From positions 17,875 through 64,511 of the forward strand of contig NZ_BMRI01000035.1 of the NCBI RefSeq assembly GCF_014648555.1: 46,637 bases of DNA, given 5' to 3'. Of the stretch, positions 1-7,384 are shown piece by piece. The translations under genes were made by a program, and so were the position numbers. This DNA is from Kitasatospora griseola (GTDB lineage: Bacteria > Actinomycetota > Actinomycetes > Streptomycetales > Streptomycetaceae). How positions within the stretch are numbered: the first letter of the stretch is position 1; the number at the start of each line of letters is the position of its first letter. The notes beneath the pieces are model-generated. The model was given only the letters and a program-made list of their open reading frames with translations, was not told the origin of the DNA and ran no database searches.

Positions 1-2
1 TG

Positions 3-35
3 GTGCAGCTGCTGCACCGGCAACTCGCGGGCTGA
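3..35 (+). CDS. possible 3' end of an upstream gene (partial)
   Basis: An open frame runs in from the left edge and stops at TGA 33-35; its last residues read VQLLHRQLAG. This looks like the Leu/Arg-rich tail of a protein, possibly a regulator. Ten codons are not enough to identify it, and another frame could be the true one. Confidence 0.25.
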   Translation: MQLLHRQLAG

Positions 36-87
36 CGGCCTCGACGCAAGAGCCATCGAACCATCCACCGATAACCAGGAGATCACC

Positions 88-549
88 ATGAAGTTCGCCT
101 CCCCCAACCAGCTCGCCGAGGCCTACGTCGACCTGTGGAACGAGCGCGACGCGAAGGTGATGGCGGAGAAGGTCAAGGCGCTGTACTCCGACGACGCCTT
201 CTACGTCTTCTACCGGCGCGACCCGTTCGTCGGCCACGAGGCGCTCACCGAGCAGGTCCTGTACACCCAGGGCATCTACTTCCCGCTGGGCTACCGCTTC
301 GTCTCCGCGTACAACGCGGTGGGCCACCACAACCTGGTGCGCTTCAACTGGAACATGGTCCACACCGAGACCGGCGACATCCAGATGGCCGGCCAGGACA
401 CCCTGATCCTCGACGAGGACGGCCGGATCAAGGCCGACTACCAGTTCCACGAGAAGATCCCGACCGCCTTCGTCTACAACGACGGCTTCGACGAGACCGG
501 TCGCGTCACCAAGGCGGCCAAGCCGACCCTGGTCACGCAGCAGGGCTGA
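88..549 (+). CDS. SnoaL/NTF2-like small protein
   Basis: A 153-residue protein with the look of the SnoaL/NTF2 cone fold: an N-terminal helix (ASPNQLAEAYVDLWNERD), a second helix ending in the GHEAL region, then alternating aromatic strands (residues about 60-125). Family members include polyketide cyclases, isomerases and non-catalytic scaffolds, so the fold does not give a reaction. ATG 88 follows AGGAG at 78-82, a good ribosome binding site. It converges with the decarboxylase gene, and a strong hairpin separates the two. As the first complete gene of the azoxy-type cluster it could act on a reactive intermediate, but this is inference. A stand-alone housekeeping role cannot be excluded because the left border of the cluster is not visible. 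Confidence 0.75.
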   Translation: MKFASPNQLAEAYVDLWNERDAKVMAEKVKALYSDDAFYVFYRRDPFVGHEALTEQVLYTQGIYFPLGYRFVSAYNAVGHHNLVRFNWNMVHTETGDIQMAGQDTLILDEDGRIKADYQFHEKIPTAFVYNDGFDETGRVTKAAKPTLVTQQG

Positions 550-590
550 CTCTCCCCGCAGCAGGCCTGACCCTCCCCGCGTCACGGCCC

Positions 591-642
591 AGCACGACGA
601 CCCCGCAGGCCCGGTCCGCCGGCCCTGCGGGGTCGTCGTGCT
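591..642 (+). terminator. intrinsic terminator after the SnoaL-like gene
   Basis: Arms 591-609 and 624-642 are perfect 19-nt inverted repeats (left arm AGCACGACGACCCCGCAGG). A CCGG/CCGG pair extends the hairpin inside the loop. There is no T-run, as is common in Streptomyces. It lies 42 bases after the SnoaL-like stop codon. Confidence 0.75.
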
Positions 643-693
643 GCCACCACCGGTGCACACTCCCGGATCCCTGCGGTGACGGGCCGTCGGGCA

Positions 694-736
694 CGCGGAA
701 AGGGGCGCCCGGCCAGGCCGGGCGCCCCTTTCCGCG
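694..736 (-). terminator. intrinsic terminator of the decarboxylase gene
   Basis: Two arms of about 21 nt, 694-714 and 716-736, are perfect inverted repeats centred on CGGAAAGGGGCGCCCGG. The hairpin lies 19 bases beyond the minus-strand decarboxylase stop. On the minus strand it also begins and ends with A- and T-containing segments. Together with 591-642 it insulates two convergent genes. Confidence 0.75.
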
Positions 737-754
737 TTCGCGGTCGAGAGCCTG

Positions 755-2167
755 TCAGTTCGCCTTTCCGGCCGCGCGGAGCGTCTCGTCGAGGGCGACC
801 CGGATCGCGGCGATGGTGCGGTCCATGTCCTGCGCCGTGGTCCGCCAGGAGGTGATCGAGACGCGCATGGCGACCCGTCCGCCCCAGACCGTCTCACCGA
901 ACCAGCACTCGCCGCCGGCCTGGAGCCGGGCGATCACGCCGCGGGTGATCGCGTCGTCGTCGCCGAACCGGACCAGGACCTGGTTGAGCACGACCTCGTT
1001 GACGATCTCGACCTGCGACTCGCCGTCGAAGGCCTGGACGAACCGCTGGGCGTGGTCGCAGCAGCCCTCGATCATCTCGGCCACGCCGGACCGGCCGAGG
1101 CTGCGCAGGGCCGCCCACACCGGCAGGCTGCGGGCGCGCCGGGACAGCTCGGGCACCCACTCGATGCTGTCCCGCTCCCCCGGGGTGCCCGGCGGCAGGT
1201 AGTCGGCGCGGGTGTGCAGCATCGCGGACTGGTGCGCCTGCGGGTGCGCGACGAACACCAGGCCGCAGTCGTAGGGGACGTTGAGCCACTTGTGCGCGTC
1301 GGTCGCCCAGGAGTCCGCGCGCTCCACGCCGGCCACCAGGTGGCGCAGCTTGGGGCTCGCCGCCGCCCAGAGGCCGAACGCGCCGTCCACGTGGACCCAG
1401 GCGTCGTGCCGGTGGGCCACCTCGCAGATCTCCGCGATCGGGTCGATGGCGCCGGAGTTGACGTCGCCGGCCTGCGCGATGACGATGGTCGGCCCGTCGA
1501 GGCCGGCGAGCAGGCCCTCGAGTTCGCCGGCCTGCAGCCGGCCCTCGGCGTCCGCGGGCACCACGTGCAGCTGCTCCGTGCCGAAGCCCAGGTAGCGCAG
1601 CGCGAGGTCGACGGTGAGGTGCCGCTGGGCGCCGACGACGATGTTCAGGGTCGGCGCGGTCTGCAGGCCGAACCGTTCGACGTCCCAGCCCGCCCGGGCC
1701 AGTACGTGGTGGCGGGCCGCGGCCAGCGCGGTCATGTGCGCCATCGCGCAGCCGGTGGGGAATCCGACCGTGGTCCCCGCGGGCAGGCCGAACAGGTCGA
1801 CGAGCCAGCCGGCGGCGACGTGCTCGGCGGTGGCCACGGCCGGCCCGAGGTCGAAGATCCCGGCGTTCTGGTCCCAGGCGGTGGCGATCCAGTCCGCGGC
1901 GACGGCCACGGGCAGCGTTCCACCGACGACGTACCCGAAGTAGCGCGGTCCCGAGCTGGCGACCACCCCGCCCTCGGCCGCCGCGCGGGCGAGCAGGCCG
2001 ATCGTCTCCAGGGGGGCCGTCGAGGCGCCGGGCAGCGGGCCGCCCAGCAGCTTCATCAGATCGTCGGCTCCCGCGGTGGCGCCGACGTGCCGTTCGGACA
2101 GGCTGTCCAGGTAGTTCATCGCCTGGGCGGCCGCGTGGGTGAGGAACGCCCTTTCATCGTGATTCAT
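755..2167 (-). CDS. PLP-dependent group II amino acid decarboxylase
   Basis: A 470-residue fold-type I PLP enzyme of the group II (glutamate/aromatic amino acid) decarboxylase family. Visible are the strand HVDGAFGLW with the PLP-binding Asp (D261), and the Schiff-base lysine in TDAHKWLNVPYDCG (K293). It should decarboxylate an amino acid to the amine that feeds the adjacent N-hydroxylase, the role valine decarboxylase VlmD has in valanimycin biosynthesis. The substrate cannot be read from sequence; hydrophobic, aromatic or acidic amino acids are all possible. I chose ATG 2167 although no Shine-Dalgarno precedes it. A -10-like TACTTT at 2175-2180 would place the transcript start at about 2168, so the mRNA is probably leaderless. 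The longer GTG start at 2221 would lie upstream of that promoter. The gene is divergent from the N-hydroxylase operon and shares its regulatory region. Confidence 0.9.
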   Translation of the reverse strand: MNHDERAFLTHAAAQAMNYLDSLSERHVGATAGADDLMKLLGGPLPGASTAPLETIGLLARAAAEGGVVASSGPRYFGYVVGGTLPVAVAADWIATAWDQNAGIFDLGPAVATAEHVAAGWLVDLFGLPAGTTVGFPTGCAMAHMTALAAARHHVLARAGWDVERFGLQTAPTLNIVVGAQRHLTVDLALRYLGFGTEQLHVVPADAEGRLQAGELEGLLAGLDGPTIVIAQAGDVNSGAIDPIAEICEVAHRHDAWVHVDGAFGLWAAASPKLRHLVAGVERADSWATDAHKWLNVPYDCGLVFVAHPQAHQSAMLHTRADYLPPGTPGERDSIEWVPELSRRARSLPVWAALRSLGRSGVAEMIEGCCDHAQRFVQAFDGESQVEIVNEVVLNQVLVRFGDDDAITRGVIARLQAGGECWFGETVWGGRVAMRVSITSWRTTAQDMDRTIAAIRVALDETLRAAGKAN

Positions 2168-2173
2168 TTCACC

Positions 2174-2206
2174 AAAAGTAATGACCGACGCTGACCGCAC
2201 GCTGAC
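2174..2206 (-). promoter_or_regulatory. SARP-type promoter of the decarboxylase gene
   Basis: On the minus strand GTCAG occurs at 2206-2202 and again at 2195-2191, exactly 11 bp apart. A weaker CGGAC stands a further 11 bp upstream (2217-2213). A -10-like TACTTT (2180-2175) follows about 15 bp from the start of the last repeat. This geometry matches promoters activated by SARP regulators and repeats on the facing strand at 2233-2276. Confidence 0.5.
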
Positions 2207-2232
2207 GGATTGGTCCGGCACGGAATACCAGG

Positions 2233-2276
2233 ATCAGCTGAGCGTCAGGAAGGCGTCAGTCGGCCGCTGACATAAT
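2233..2276 (+). promoter_or_regulatory. SARP-type promoter of the N-hydroxylase operon
   Basis: Three repeats, ATCAG (2233), GTCAG (2244) and GTCAG (2255), are spaced exactly 11 bp apart. They are followed by a -10 box CATAAT at 2271-2276, 16 bp from the start of the third repeat. Streptomyces antibiotic regulatory proteins bind such heptamer repeats in place of a -35. The same layout with the same spacing occurs at 8703-8746. Confidence 0.6.
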
Positions 2277-2333
2277 CATGAACCGTCGCCGACTGTCCAG
2301 ATTTGTCTCCGGATTTGAGGGGGAAGGCCACCA

Positions 2334-3476
2334 ATGCGATTTCTGACGTCCGCGCGAGAGGCGTGCGAGAAATTCCAACCGAATCTTGCAGCGGCGCTGG
2401 AGGCCATACCGCTGGCCGAGCGCGAGGCCGCCGACAGCCAGGTCGTGGAGATATTCCGCGCCCACGGCGGGGCCGGTCTCCTGGTGCCCGCCGAATTCGG
2501 CGGCCAGGCCGCCGGCCCGCTCGAAGCGGTCCGCGTCCAGCGGATGCTCGGTGCGCTCTCGCCGTCGCTGGGCGTGGCCACCGTCATGCACCACTTCACG
2601 GTGGCCATGCTGTTCAAGCTCGCCGAGACGGCCGACCGGCTCACCGCGGAGCAGCGCAAGCTGCTCGGCTCGGTCGCCACGGACGGGCTGCTGCTCTCCT
2701 CCGCCTGGGCCGAGGGCCGGACCGACCAGAACATCCTGCTGCCCTCGGTGGTGGCCGAGCGCACCAGTGACGGCGGCTACCGGGTCAACGGCGTGAAGAA
2801 GCCGTGCAGCCTGTCCCGCTCGATGGACCTGCTGACCGCCAGCGTCGCGGTCACCGACGACGAGGGCCACGGGCACCTCGCCCTGCTGCTGATCCCGGCC
2901 GACTCCGCCGGCATCACCGTGGAGCCCTTCTGGGCCACGCCCGCCCTGGCCGCGTCGCAGAGCGACCTGGTCCGGCTGACGGACGTGCTGGTGCCGGAGG
3001 AGCTGGTGATCAGCAGCACGCCGGACGACCTCCACCGGCTCGACGACCTGCAGACCAACGGCTTCACCTGGTTCGAGCTGCTGGCCACCTCGGCCTACAC
3101 CGGCGTGGCGGCGACGCTGGTGAGCCGCGTGCTGGAGCAGAAGCGGGGCAGCGAGAGCGACCGCGCCGCGCTGTCGGTCCGGCTCCAGGCGGCGATCGAC
3201 CTCCAGGAGGGGGCCGCCCGCGCCATCGCCGCCGGCGTGCAGGGCGACGAGGCCGTCGCCCTGGTCCTGGTCGCGCGCTACGCGACGCAGGACCTGCTGG
3301 CCGCGACGGTGGACGCCGCCACCGAGATGCTCGGCGGCATGGCCTTCATCGGCTCCCCCGACGTCGCGTACCTGGCCTCGGTGATCCGGGCGCTGGCCTT
3401 CCACCCGCCGTCCCGCGGCAGCCTCGCCACCGAGCTGGTCGAGTACTTCGAAGGCAATGCCCTGCGGCTGTCCTGA
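2334..3476 (+). CDS. VlmH-like flavin-dependent amine N-hydroxylase
   Basis: A 380-residue protein with the acyl-CoA dehydrogenase fold: a helical N-terminal domain (1-115), a beta domain (about 116-235) and a C-terminal four-helix domain ending in a GGMAFIGSPDVAYL segment and FHPPSRG. Two-component flavin monooxygenases share this fold; the relevant member is isobutylamine N-hydroxylase VlmH of valanimycin. The call as N-hydroxylase rather than dehydrogenase rests on context: amine-forming decarboxylase divergently upstream, flavin reductase two genes downstream, and VlmO-, VlmB- and VlmA-like genes around it. It would turn the primary amine into a hydroxylamine using reduced flavin and O2. 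ATG 2334 has a GGGGGAAGG ribosome binding site. It is the first gene of an operon that runs to 6010. Confidence 0.85.
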   Translation: MRFLTSAREACEKFQPNLAAALEAIPLAEREAADSQVVEIFRAHGGAGLLVPAEFGGQAAGPLEAVRVQRMLGALSPSLGVATVMHHFTVAMLFKLAETADRLTAEQRKLLGSVATDGLLLSSAWAEGRTDQNILLPSVVAERTSDGGYRVNGVKKPCSLSRSMDLLTASVAVTDDEGHGHLALLLIPADSAGITVEPFWATPALAASQSDLVRLTDVLVPEELVISSTPDDLHRLDDLQTNGFTWFELLATSAYTGVAATLVSRVLEQKRGSESDRAALSVRLQAAIDLQEGAARAIAAGVQGDEAVALVLVARYATQDLLAATVDAATEMLGGMAFIGSPDVAYLASVIRALAFHPPSRGSLATELVEYFEGNALRLS

Positions 3477-3518
3477 AAACCCAGTCAACCGTCGGCCTCG
3501 GCCGCCCGGGAGGAAATC

Positions 3519-4040
3519 GTGGACCAGAGAAATCCGTTCGAGTCGCCGAATACGTTCAAGCTGCACCGCGCGGAGTACCTCGTCGGTTTCGCGCTGTCGA
3601 TCGTCCTGATCATCGTGCACTTCGGGGAGATTCGCTGGATCCCCTTCGTGGCGCTGTTCGCGTACATCGACCTGATCGGATACATTCCGGGCGCCATCGC
3701 CTTCCGGCGGAGCGCGGACGGGCGTATTCCCAAGACGTACTACGTGCTGTACAACACCATGCACAGCCTGATCACCCAGACCGTGGTCATCGGCCTCTGG
3801 CTCTGGCTGGTGGGGCCGGAGTGGGCGCTGCTGGCGATCCCGTTCCACGTGCTCGGCGACCGCGGCCTGTTCGGCAACTTCCTGAAGCCGTTCGGCCTCC
3901 CGTTCGAGCCCGCCACCGACCCGTTCTACCCGAAGCTGGCCGCGCGGCTGAGCGCCCGCGCCCAGGGCGTCGGCGGGCTCGTGCCGGGCCCGGGCGCGGC
4001 CGACGAGTCGGACGCCCTCGTGCAGGAGGCCGGTCGGTGA
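3519..4040 (+). CDS. small integral membrane protein, VlmO-like
   Basis: 173 residues with about three or four hydrophobic segments: around 21-35 (LVGFALSIVLIIVHF), 41-62, and 84-112, which may hold two helices. The C-terminal 45 residues are polar and Ala/Gly-rich. His and acidic residues recur near membrane boundaries (HFGE at 34-37, FAYIDL at about 47-52, NTMH at about 78-81, FHVLGDRG at 108-115), which could be metal or substrate ligands. Valanimycin biosynthesis also uses a small membrane protein, VlmO, for N-N/azoxy formation, and this gene stands in the equivalent set of neighbours; the assignment rests on size, topology and context. GTG 3519 follows GGGAGG. Its TGA overlaps the GTG start of the flavin reductase (GTGA), so the two are translationally coupled. 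Confidence 0.65.
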   Translation: MDQRNPFESPNTFKLHRAEYLVGFALSIVLIIVHFGEIRWIPFVALFAYIDLIGYIPGAIAFRRSADGRIPKTYYVLYNTMHSLITQTVVIGLWLWLVGPEWALLAIPFHVLGDRGLFGNFLKPFGLPFEPATDPFYPKLAARLSARAQGVGGLVPGPGAADESDALVQEAGR

Positions 4041-4594
4041 ACCCCGTCCCGGGGAGCGGTCGACCGACCCTTCCCCCAGACGATCGGATCGCCGGCCAGG
4101 ACGAGAGCCGCCGGGCGCTGCGCCGCTTCGCCTCGGGCGTCACGGTCCTGACCGTGAGCGACGGCACGGTGCGGCACGGCACCACGGTGAGCGCGCTCGT
4201 ACCGATCTCCCGGGACCCGCTCGTCCTGGGCGTGTGCCTGCGGACGCCGTCCACGTTTACTGCACTTGCCCGAAAAGTGGGTGCGTTTTCAGTCAATGTT
4301 CTGTCCACCGAACAGGCCACGGTGGCAAGGACGTTCGGCTCCTCGCGCGGTCGCGGGGACGACCAGTTCGCCGGAGTGGACTGGACGGCCGACCCGCTCA
4401 CGGGCGCACCGCTGATCGGCGGCAGTCTCGCCCACCTGGCCTGCAACCTGACGGGCTGTCAGCTGATCGGCGACCACCACCTGATCATCGCCGAGGTCCT
4501 GTCCGGCCTGGCCGACGACGGAGCTCCGCTGCTCACGTTCGCCGGCGGGCTCCGCGACGAGGGGCTCGAGAACTTCCACACCACCCAGCTGTGA
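4037..4594 (+). CDS. flavin reductase, VlmR/HpaC-like
   Basis: A 185-residue flavin reductase-like (split beta-barrel) protein. Signature regions are RRFASGVTVLTV, the flavin-binding TTVSALVPISRDPLVLGVCL, FSVNVLSTEQ and the ending DEGLENF. It should supply reduced flavin from NAD(P)H to the VlmH-like N-hydroxylase, as VlmR does in valanimycin. The frame is open far upstream, but GTG 4037 is the start because the family homology begins there and GTGA couples it to the preceding gene (AGGAGG at 4024-4029 is in range). Codons 4256-4315 are unusually AT-rich for this cluster (TTT ACT GCA CTT, AAA, TTT TCA, AAT GTT). Confidence 0.88.
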   Translation: MNPVPGSGRPTLPPDDRIAGQDESRRALRRFASGVTVLTVSDGTVRHGTTVSALVPISRDPLVLGVCLRTPSTFTALARKVGAFSVNVLSTEQATVARTFGSSRGRGDDQFAGVDWTADPLTGAPLIGGSLAHLACNLTGCQLIGDHHLIIAEVLSGLADDGAPLLTFAGGLRDEGLENFHTTQL

Positions 4595-4610
4595 CGACGA
4601 AGGAGTAGAG

Positions 4611-5600
4611 ATGACGAACGGCATTCCGGTCGAGGCCGACTGGCACGACGCCCCCGGCCTGCTCGAAGGCGCCGGCTCGCTGCCGCTGACCCTCGAACAG
4701 TGCGACCTGGGCTACTGGTTCAGCGCGGTGGCCCAGGGCACCCTGGCCGGCCGCCCGCGGGGCTACTCCGCGGACGTCGTCACCCCCGAGTACATGCGGG
4801 AGCCCGGTCCGCTGCGCGAGGCGCTGCGCCTGGAGCTGGCGTACCGCGCCCTGGACGAGGAGGCCGCCACCAAGGTGCTGGCCGACTACGTGGCCACCGC
4901 GCCCGGCGTCAAGGAGCTGGAGTTCTTCTCCACCCAGCTGCTGGACGAGGCCCGGCACCACATGATCTTCCGGGACCACCTGCTCAACCTGGGCCTCCCC
5001 AAGGAAGGCCTGATGGACTGGATCCGCACCGTCGGCGCGGACTACGAGAAGCAGGTGCTGCGGCCGATCAAGGAGTTCGCGCAGCAGATCACCCGCACCG
5101 AGGGCGACTTCATCGGCGGCGTGGTGGCGTTCGCCATCATCATCGAGGGCGTGCTGGCCGCGTCCACCGAGCTCAGCGAGCGCAAGTGGGGCGTGCTCGA
5201 CCCGGTGGCCGGCGAGATCGCCCGTGGCGCCGCGATCGACGAGATCCGGCACCTCGCCGTGGGCAGCTCGATCGTGCGCGAGCACCTGATCAAGCACCCC
5301 GAGGAGCGCGAGCACGTGATCGGCATCCTGCACCGCGGCCGCGAGCTGTGGGGCGAGATCAACGACCGCGAGTTCGTCATGCACCGCGAGGAGCTGTTCC
5401 AGGAGGGCATGCTCCAGCGCCGTGACGTGCTGGAAGGCTTCGAGCTCTTCCCCGGCACCATGCTGCTGGACACCACCGCGCAGTCCCGCTGGGACCTGGC
5501 GGCCAAGTGGAACGACGAACTGGCCGAATCTCGCCTGCGGTATATGGGGATTCCCGAGGCGATTGACCTCCTGCGTGCACAGGCACCCCGCATCCTGTAG
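4611..5600 (+). CDS. ferritin-like diiron oxygenase, VlmB-like
   Basis: 329 residues, mostly helical, related to ribonucleotide reductase R2/ferritin-like diiron proteins. Two EXXH motifs, E113-A-R-H116 and E211-I-R-H214, plus carboxylates in the matching helices (E75 or E83/E84, and E179) give the expected two-iron site. Valanimycin VlmB is the diiron protein that, as I recall recent reconstitution work, acts with membrane protein VlmO to oxidise the N-N intermediate to the azoxy group. The same role is inferred here from the diiron site and the neighbours. ATG 4611 has a GAAGGAG site and lies 16 bases after the flavin reductase. Alternative: a diiron N-oxygenase acting on a different nitrogen substrate. 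Confidence 0.8.
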   Translation: MTNGIPVEADWHDAPGLLEGAGSLPLTLEQCDLGYWFSAVAQGTLAGRPRGYSADVVTPEYMREPGPLREALRLELAYRALDEEAATKVLADYVATAPGVKELEFFSTQLLDEARHHMIFRDHLLNLGLPKEGLMDWIRTVGADYEKQVLRPIKEFAQQITRTEGDFIGGVVAFAIIIEGVLAASTELSERKWGVLDPVAGEIARGAAIDEIRHLAVGSSIVREHLIKHPEEREHVIGILHRGRELWGEINDREFVMHREELFQEGMLQRRDVLEGFELFPGTMLLDTTAQSRWDLAAKWNDELAESRLRYMGIPEAIDLLRAQAPRIL

Positions 5601-5674
5601 ACAGAGTGGCGAATGGGCCGAGCCGGACCGGCCCGGCCCGTTCGAATTGATGGGCAGCATCTGAGGAGGAATAG

Positions 5675-6010
5675 ATGGGTATTCAGGTCAGCAACGTCTG
5701 CATCGACACCAACGACCTGAAGCGGGCCACGGAATTCTGGCAGGCGGCCACCGGCTTCTCGGTGTCCTCCGCGGACGATTCCACCGTGTACTTCGATGCC
5801 TCCGAGAAGGGCACTGCCGCGATTTCCCTGCAGCTCGTTCCCGAGCAGCGCGAGGGCAAGAACCGGCTGCACCTGGACTTCTCCACCGCCGACCTCGACG
5901 GTGAGGTCGCGCGCCTGAAGGAGCTCGGCGCCACCGAGGTCCAGGCCTACGACGGCTGGGTGGTCCTGAAGGACCTCGACGGCAACGAGTTCTGTATCTG
6001 CGCGGCCTGA
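5675..6010 (+). CDS. VOC (glyoxalase/bleomycin-resistance fold) protein
   Basis: A 111-residue single VOC domain: two beta-alpha-beta-beta-beta modules, with FWQAATGF near residue 20-27 and the closing LKDLDGNEFCI (about residues 98-108). Potential metal ligands are H47-like positions in RLHLDF and E107 in the NEF motif. VOC proteins act as metal-dependent isomerases or lyases, or bind and sequester toxic compounds. Here either a late biosynthetic step or drug binding is possible. ATG 5675 follows GAGGAGG. It is the last gene of the operon that starts at 2334 and is closed by a 19-bp terminator hairpin. Confidence 0.85.
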   Translation: MGIQVSNVCIDTNDLKRATEFWQAATGFSVSSADDSTVYFDASEKGTAAISLQLVPEQREGKNRLHLDFSTADLDGEVARLKELGATEVQAYDGWVVLKDLDGNEFCICAA

Positions 6011-6022
6011 CGACAGCGCAAC

Positions 6023-6065
6023 CACGGCGGCGGCAATCCGGTTCCTCCGGATTGCCGCCGCCGTG
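6023..6065 (+). terminator. strong intrinsic terminator after the VOC gene
   Basis: Perfect 19-bp stem: CACGGCGGCGGCAATCCGG at 6023-6041 against 6047-6065, with a five-base loop TTCCT. It starts 12 bases after the VOC stop codon and separates the biosynthetic operon from the DNA-repair gene, which therefore needs its own promoter in about 65 bases. Confidence 0.85.
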
Positions 6066-6131
6066 TTCGGCCCACGGGCCGGCCGGGGCGGACGAGGCGT
6101 GCGCCGGGGAGGACGAGGGGATCCACAGGAC

Positions 6132-7325
6132 ATGAAGCACGGGTTCACACTTTTCGACACCGCGATCGGCGAGTGCGGGATCGCCTGGAACGAGCGCGGC
6201 GTGGTCTGCGTGGCACTGCCGGGCGACGACCGGGAGAGAACCCGCGAGCACGCGGCCCGGGCCGTACCGGGAGCGGCCGAGGCGACGCCGCCGCCCCCCG
6301 TGCGGGCCGCGGCCGCCGACATCGCGCTCCACCTGCGGGGCGGCGACAGCGACCTGGCGGCCATCGGCCTGGACATGTCCGGCGTGTCGCCCTTCCACCG
6401 GCAGGTGTACGAGCTCGCGCGGTCGATCCCGCCCGGCCGGACCCTCACCTACGGCGAGGTCGCCGAGCAGCTCGGCCGCCCGGGCGCCGCCCGCGCCGTC
6501 GGCCAGGCGCTCGGCCGCAACCCCTTCGCCGTCGTCGTCCCCTGCCACCGCGTGGTCGCGGCCGGCGGCAGGCCCGGCGGTTTCTCGGCGAGCGGCGGGG
6601 TGACCACCAAGCTGGGCCTGCTGGCGCTCGAACGCGCCGCCGAGGCCGGGGCGCTGCCGACCGGCCCGGCGCCCGGCGGGTTCCGCTTCGACCCCGCCGC
6701 GGCCGTCGCCTACCTGCGCGGCTCGGACCCCGGCCTGGCCGGGGTGATCGACGCCGTCGGCCCCTTCGCGATGGAGCTCAACGCGACGGCGAGCGTCTTC
6801 TCCGCCCTCGCGGAGGCCATCGTGTTCCAGCAGCTGTCGACCAAGGCCGCGGCCACCATCCACGGCCGGCTGTGCGCGCTGCTGCTCCCCGGGCCGGGCC
6901 TCGTGCTGCGCCCCGAGCACGTGCTCGGCGCCACCGACGAGCAGCTGCGGTCGGTCGGCCTGTCCCGGCCGAAGATCGCCGCCCTCCGCGACCTCGCGCA
7001 CAAGGTCGACTCCGGCGCGCTGCCGGAGCTGGAGGCGATCGGCGCGATGGAGGACGAGGGGGTCGTCGCCTGCCTGTCGTCGGTGCGCGGGATCGGCCGC
7101 TGGTCGGCGCAGATGTTCCTGATGTTCCGGCTGGGCCGCGCCGACGTGCTGCCGGTGGACGACCTCGGGCTGCGCAGCGGCTTCGCGCGGGTGTTCCGCC
7201 TCGCCGAGCAGGCGTCGCGTCAGCAGATCGAGGAGCGGGCCGCGCTCTGGCGCCCGTACCGGTCGGTGGCGACGTGGTACTTCTGGCAGTCCTTGGAACT
7301 CACCGAGCGGGGGCTCCCGGTCTGA
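6132..7325 (+). CDS. Ogt-AlkA fusion: O6-alkylguanine-DNA alkyltransferase plus 3-alkyladenine glycosylase
   Basis: 397 residues with two repair enzymes in one chain. Residues 1-172 are an O6-methylguanine-DNA methyltransferase: a helix-turn-helix region with TYGEVAEQLG and the alkyl-acceptor cysteine in VPCHRVV (C138). Residues 180-397 are an AlkA/HhH-GPD glycosylase: VFQQLSTKAA, the helix-hairpin-helix SVRGIGRWSAQMF (about 317-329) and the catalytic Asp pair D343-D344 in LPVDDLGL. Together they would reverse O6-alkylguanine and excise N3/N7-alkyl purines. Valanimycin and other azoxy compounds damage DNA by alkylation, so a self-resistance role fits the context. ATG 6132 matches the usual start of the family, although its ribosome binding site is weak (GAGGGG at about 12 bases). 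An in-frame GTG at 6063 is possible but adds only Gly/Arg-rich residues. The gene lies between terminators and is transcribed alone. Confidence 0.9.
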   Translation: MKHGFTLFDTAIGECGIAWNERGVVCVALPGDDRERTREHAARAVPGAAEATPPPPVRAAAADIALHLRGGDSDLAAIGLDMSGVSPFHRQVYELARSIPPGRTLTYGEVAEQLGRPGAARAVGQALGRNPFAVVVPCHRVVAAGGRPGGFSASGGVTTKLGLLALERAAEAGALPTGPAPGGFRFDPAAAVAYLRGSDPGLAGVIDAVGPFAMELNATASVFSALAEAIVFQQLSTKAAATIHGRLCALLLPGPGLVLRPEHVLGATDEQLRSVGLSRPKIAALRDLAHKVDSGALPELEAIGAMEDEGVVACLSSVRGIGRWSAQMFLMFRLGRADVLPVDDLGLRSGFARVFRLAEQASRQQIEERAALWRPYRSVATWYFWQSLELTERGLPV

Positions 7326-7377
7326 GTCCGGAAGCCCCCGCTCGGGTCCCACGCCGGCGCCCTCGGGCGCCGGCGTG
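7304..7377. terminator. double hairpin between convergent genes
   Basis: A first inverted repeat pairs CGAGCGGGGGCT (7304-7315) with 7333-7344 and spans the Ogt-AlkA stop codon. A second, CACGCCGGCGCC (7350-7361) with 7366-7377, has a four-base loop. Placed between convergent genes, it can serve both strands. Confidence 0.7.
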
Positions 7378-7384
7378 CTGTTTG

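Noticed and set aside
2334..3476. Annotation as a fatty-acid acyl-CoA dehydrogenase
   Set aside because: The fold is right, but the flavin reductase, decarboxylase and VlmA/B/O-like neighbours, and the absence of any other acyl-CoA gene, favour a flavin monooxygenase of VlmH type.
2804..4036. N-terminal extension of the flavin reductase frame
   Set aside because: It is out of frame with the N-hydroxylase and membrane protein genes and full of Arg/Pro/Gly; the real start is GTG 4037.
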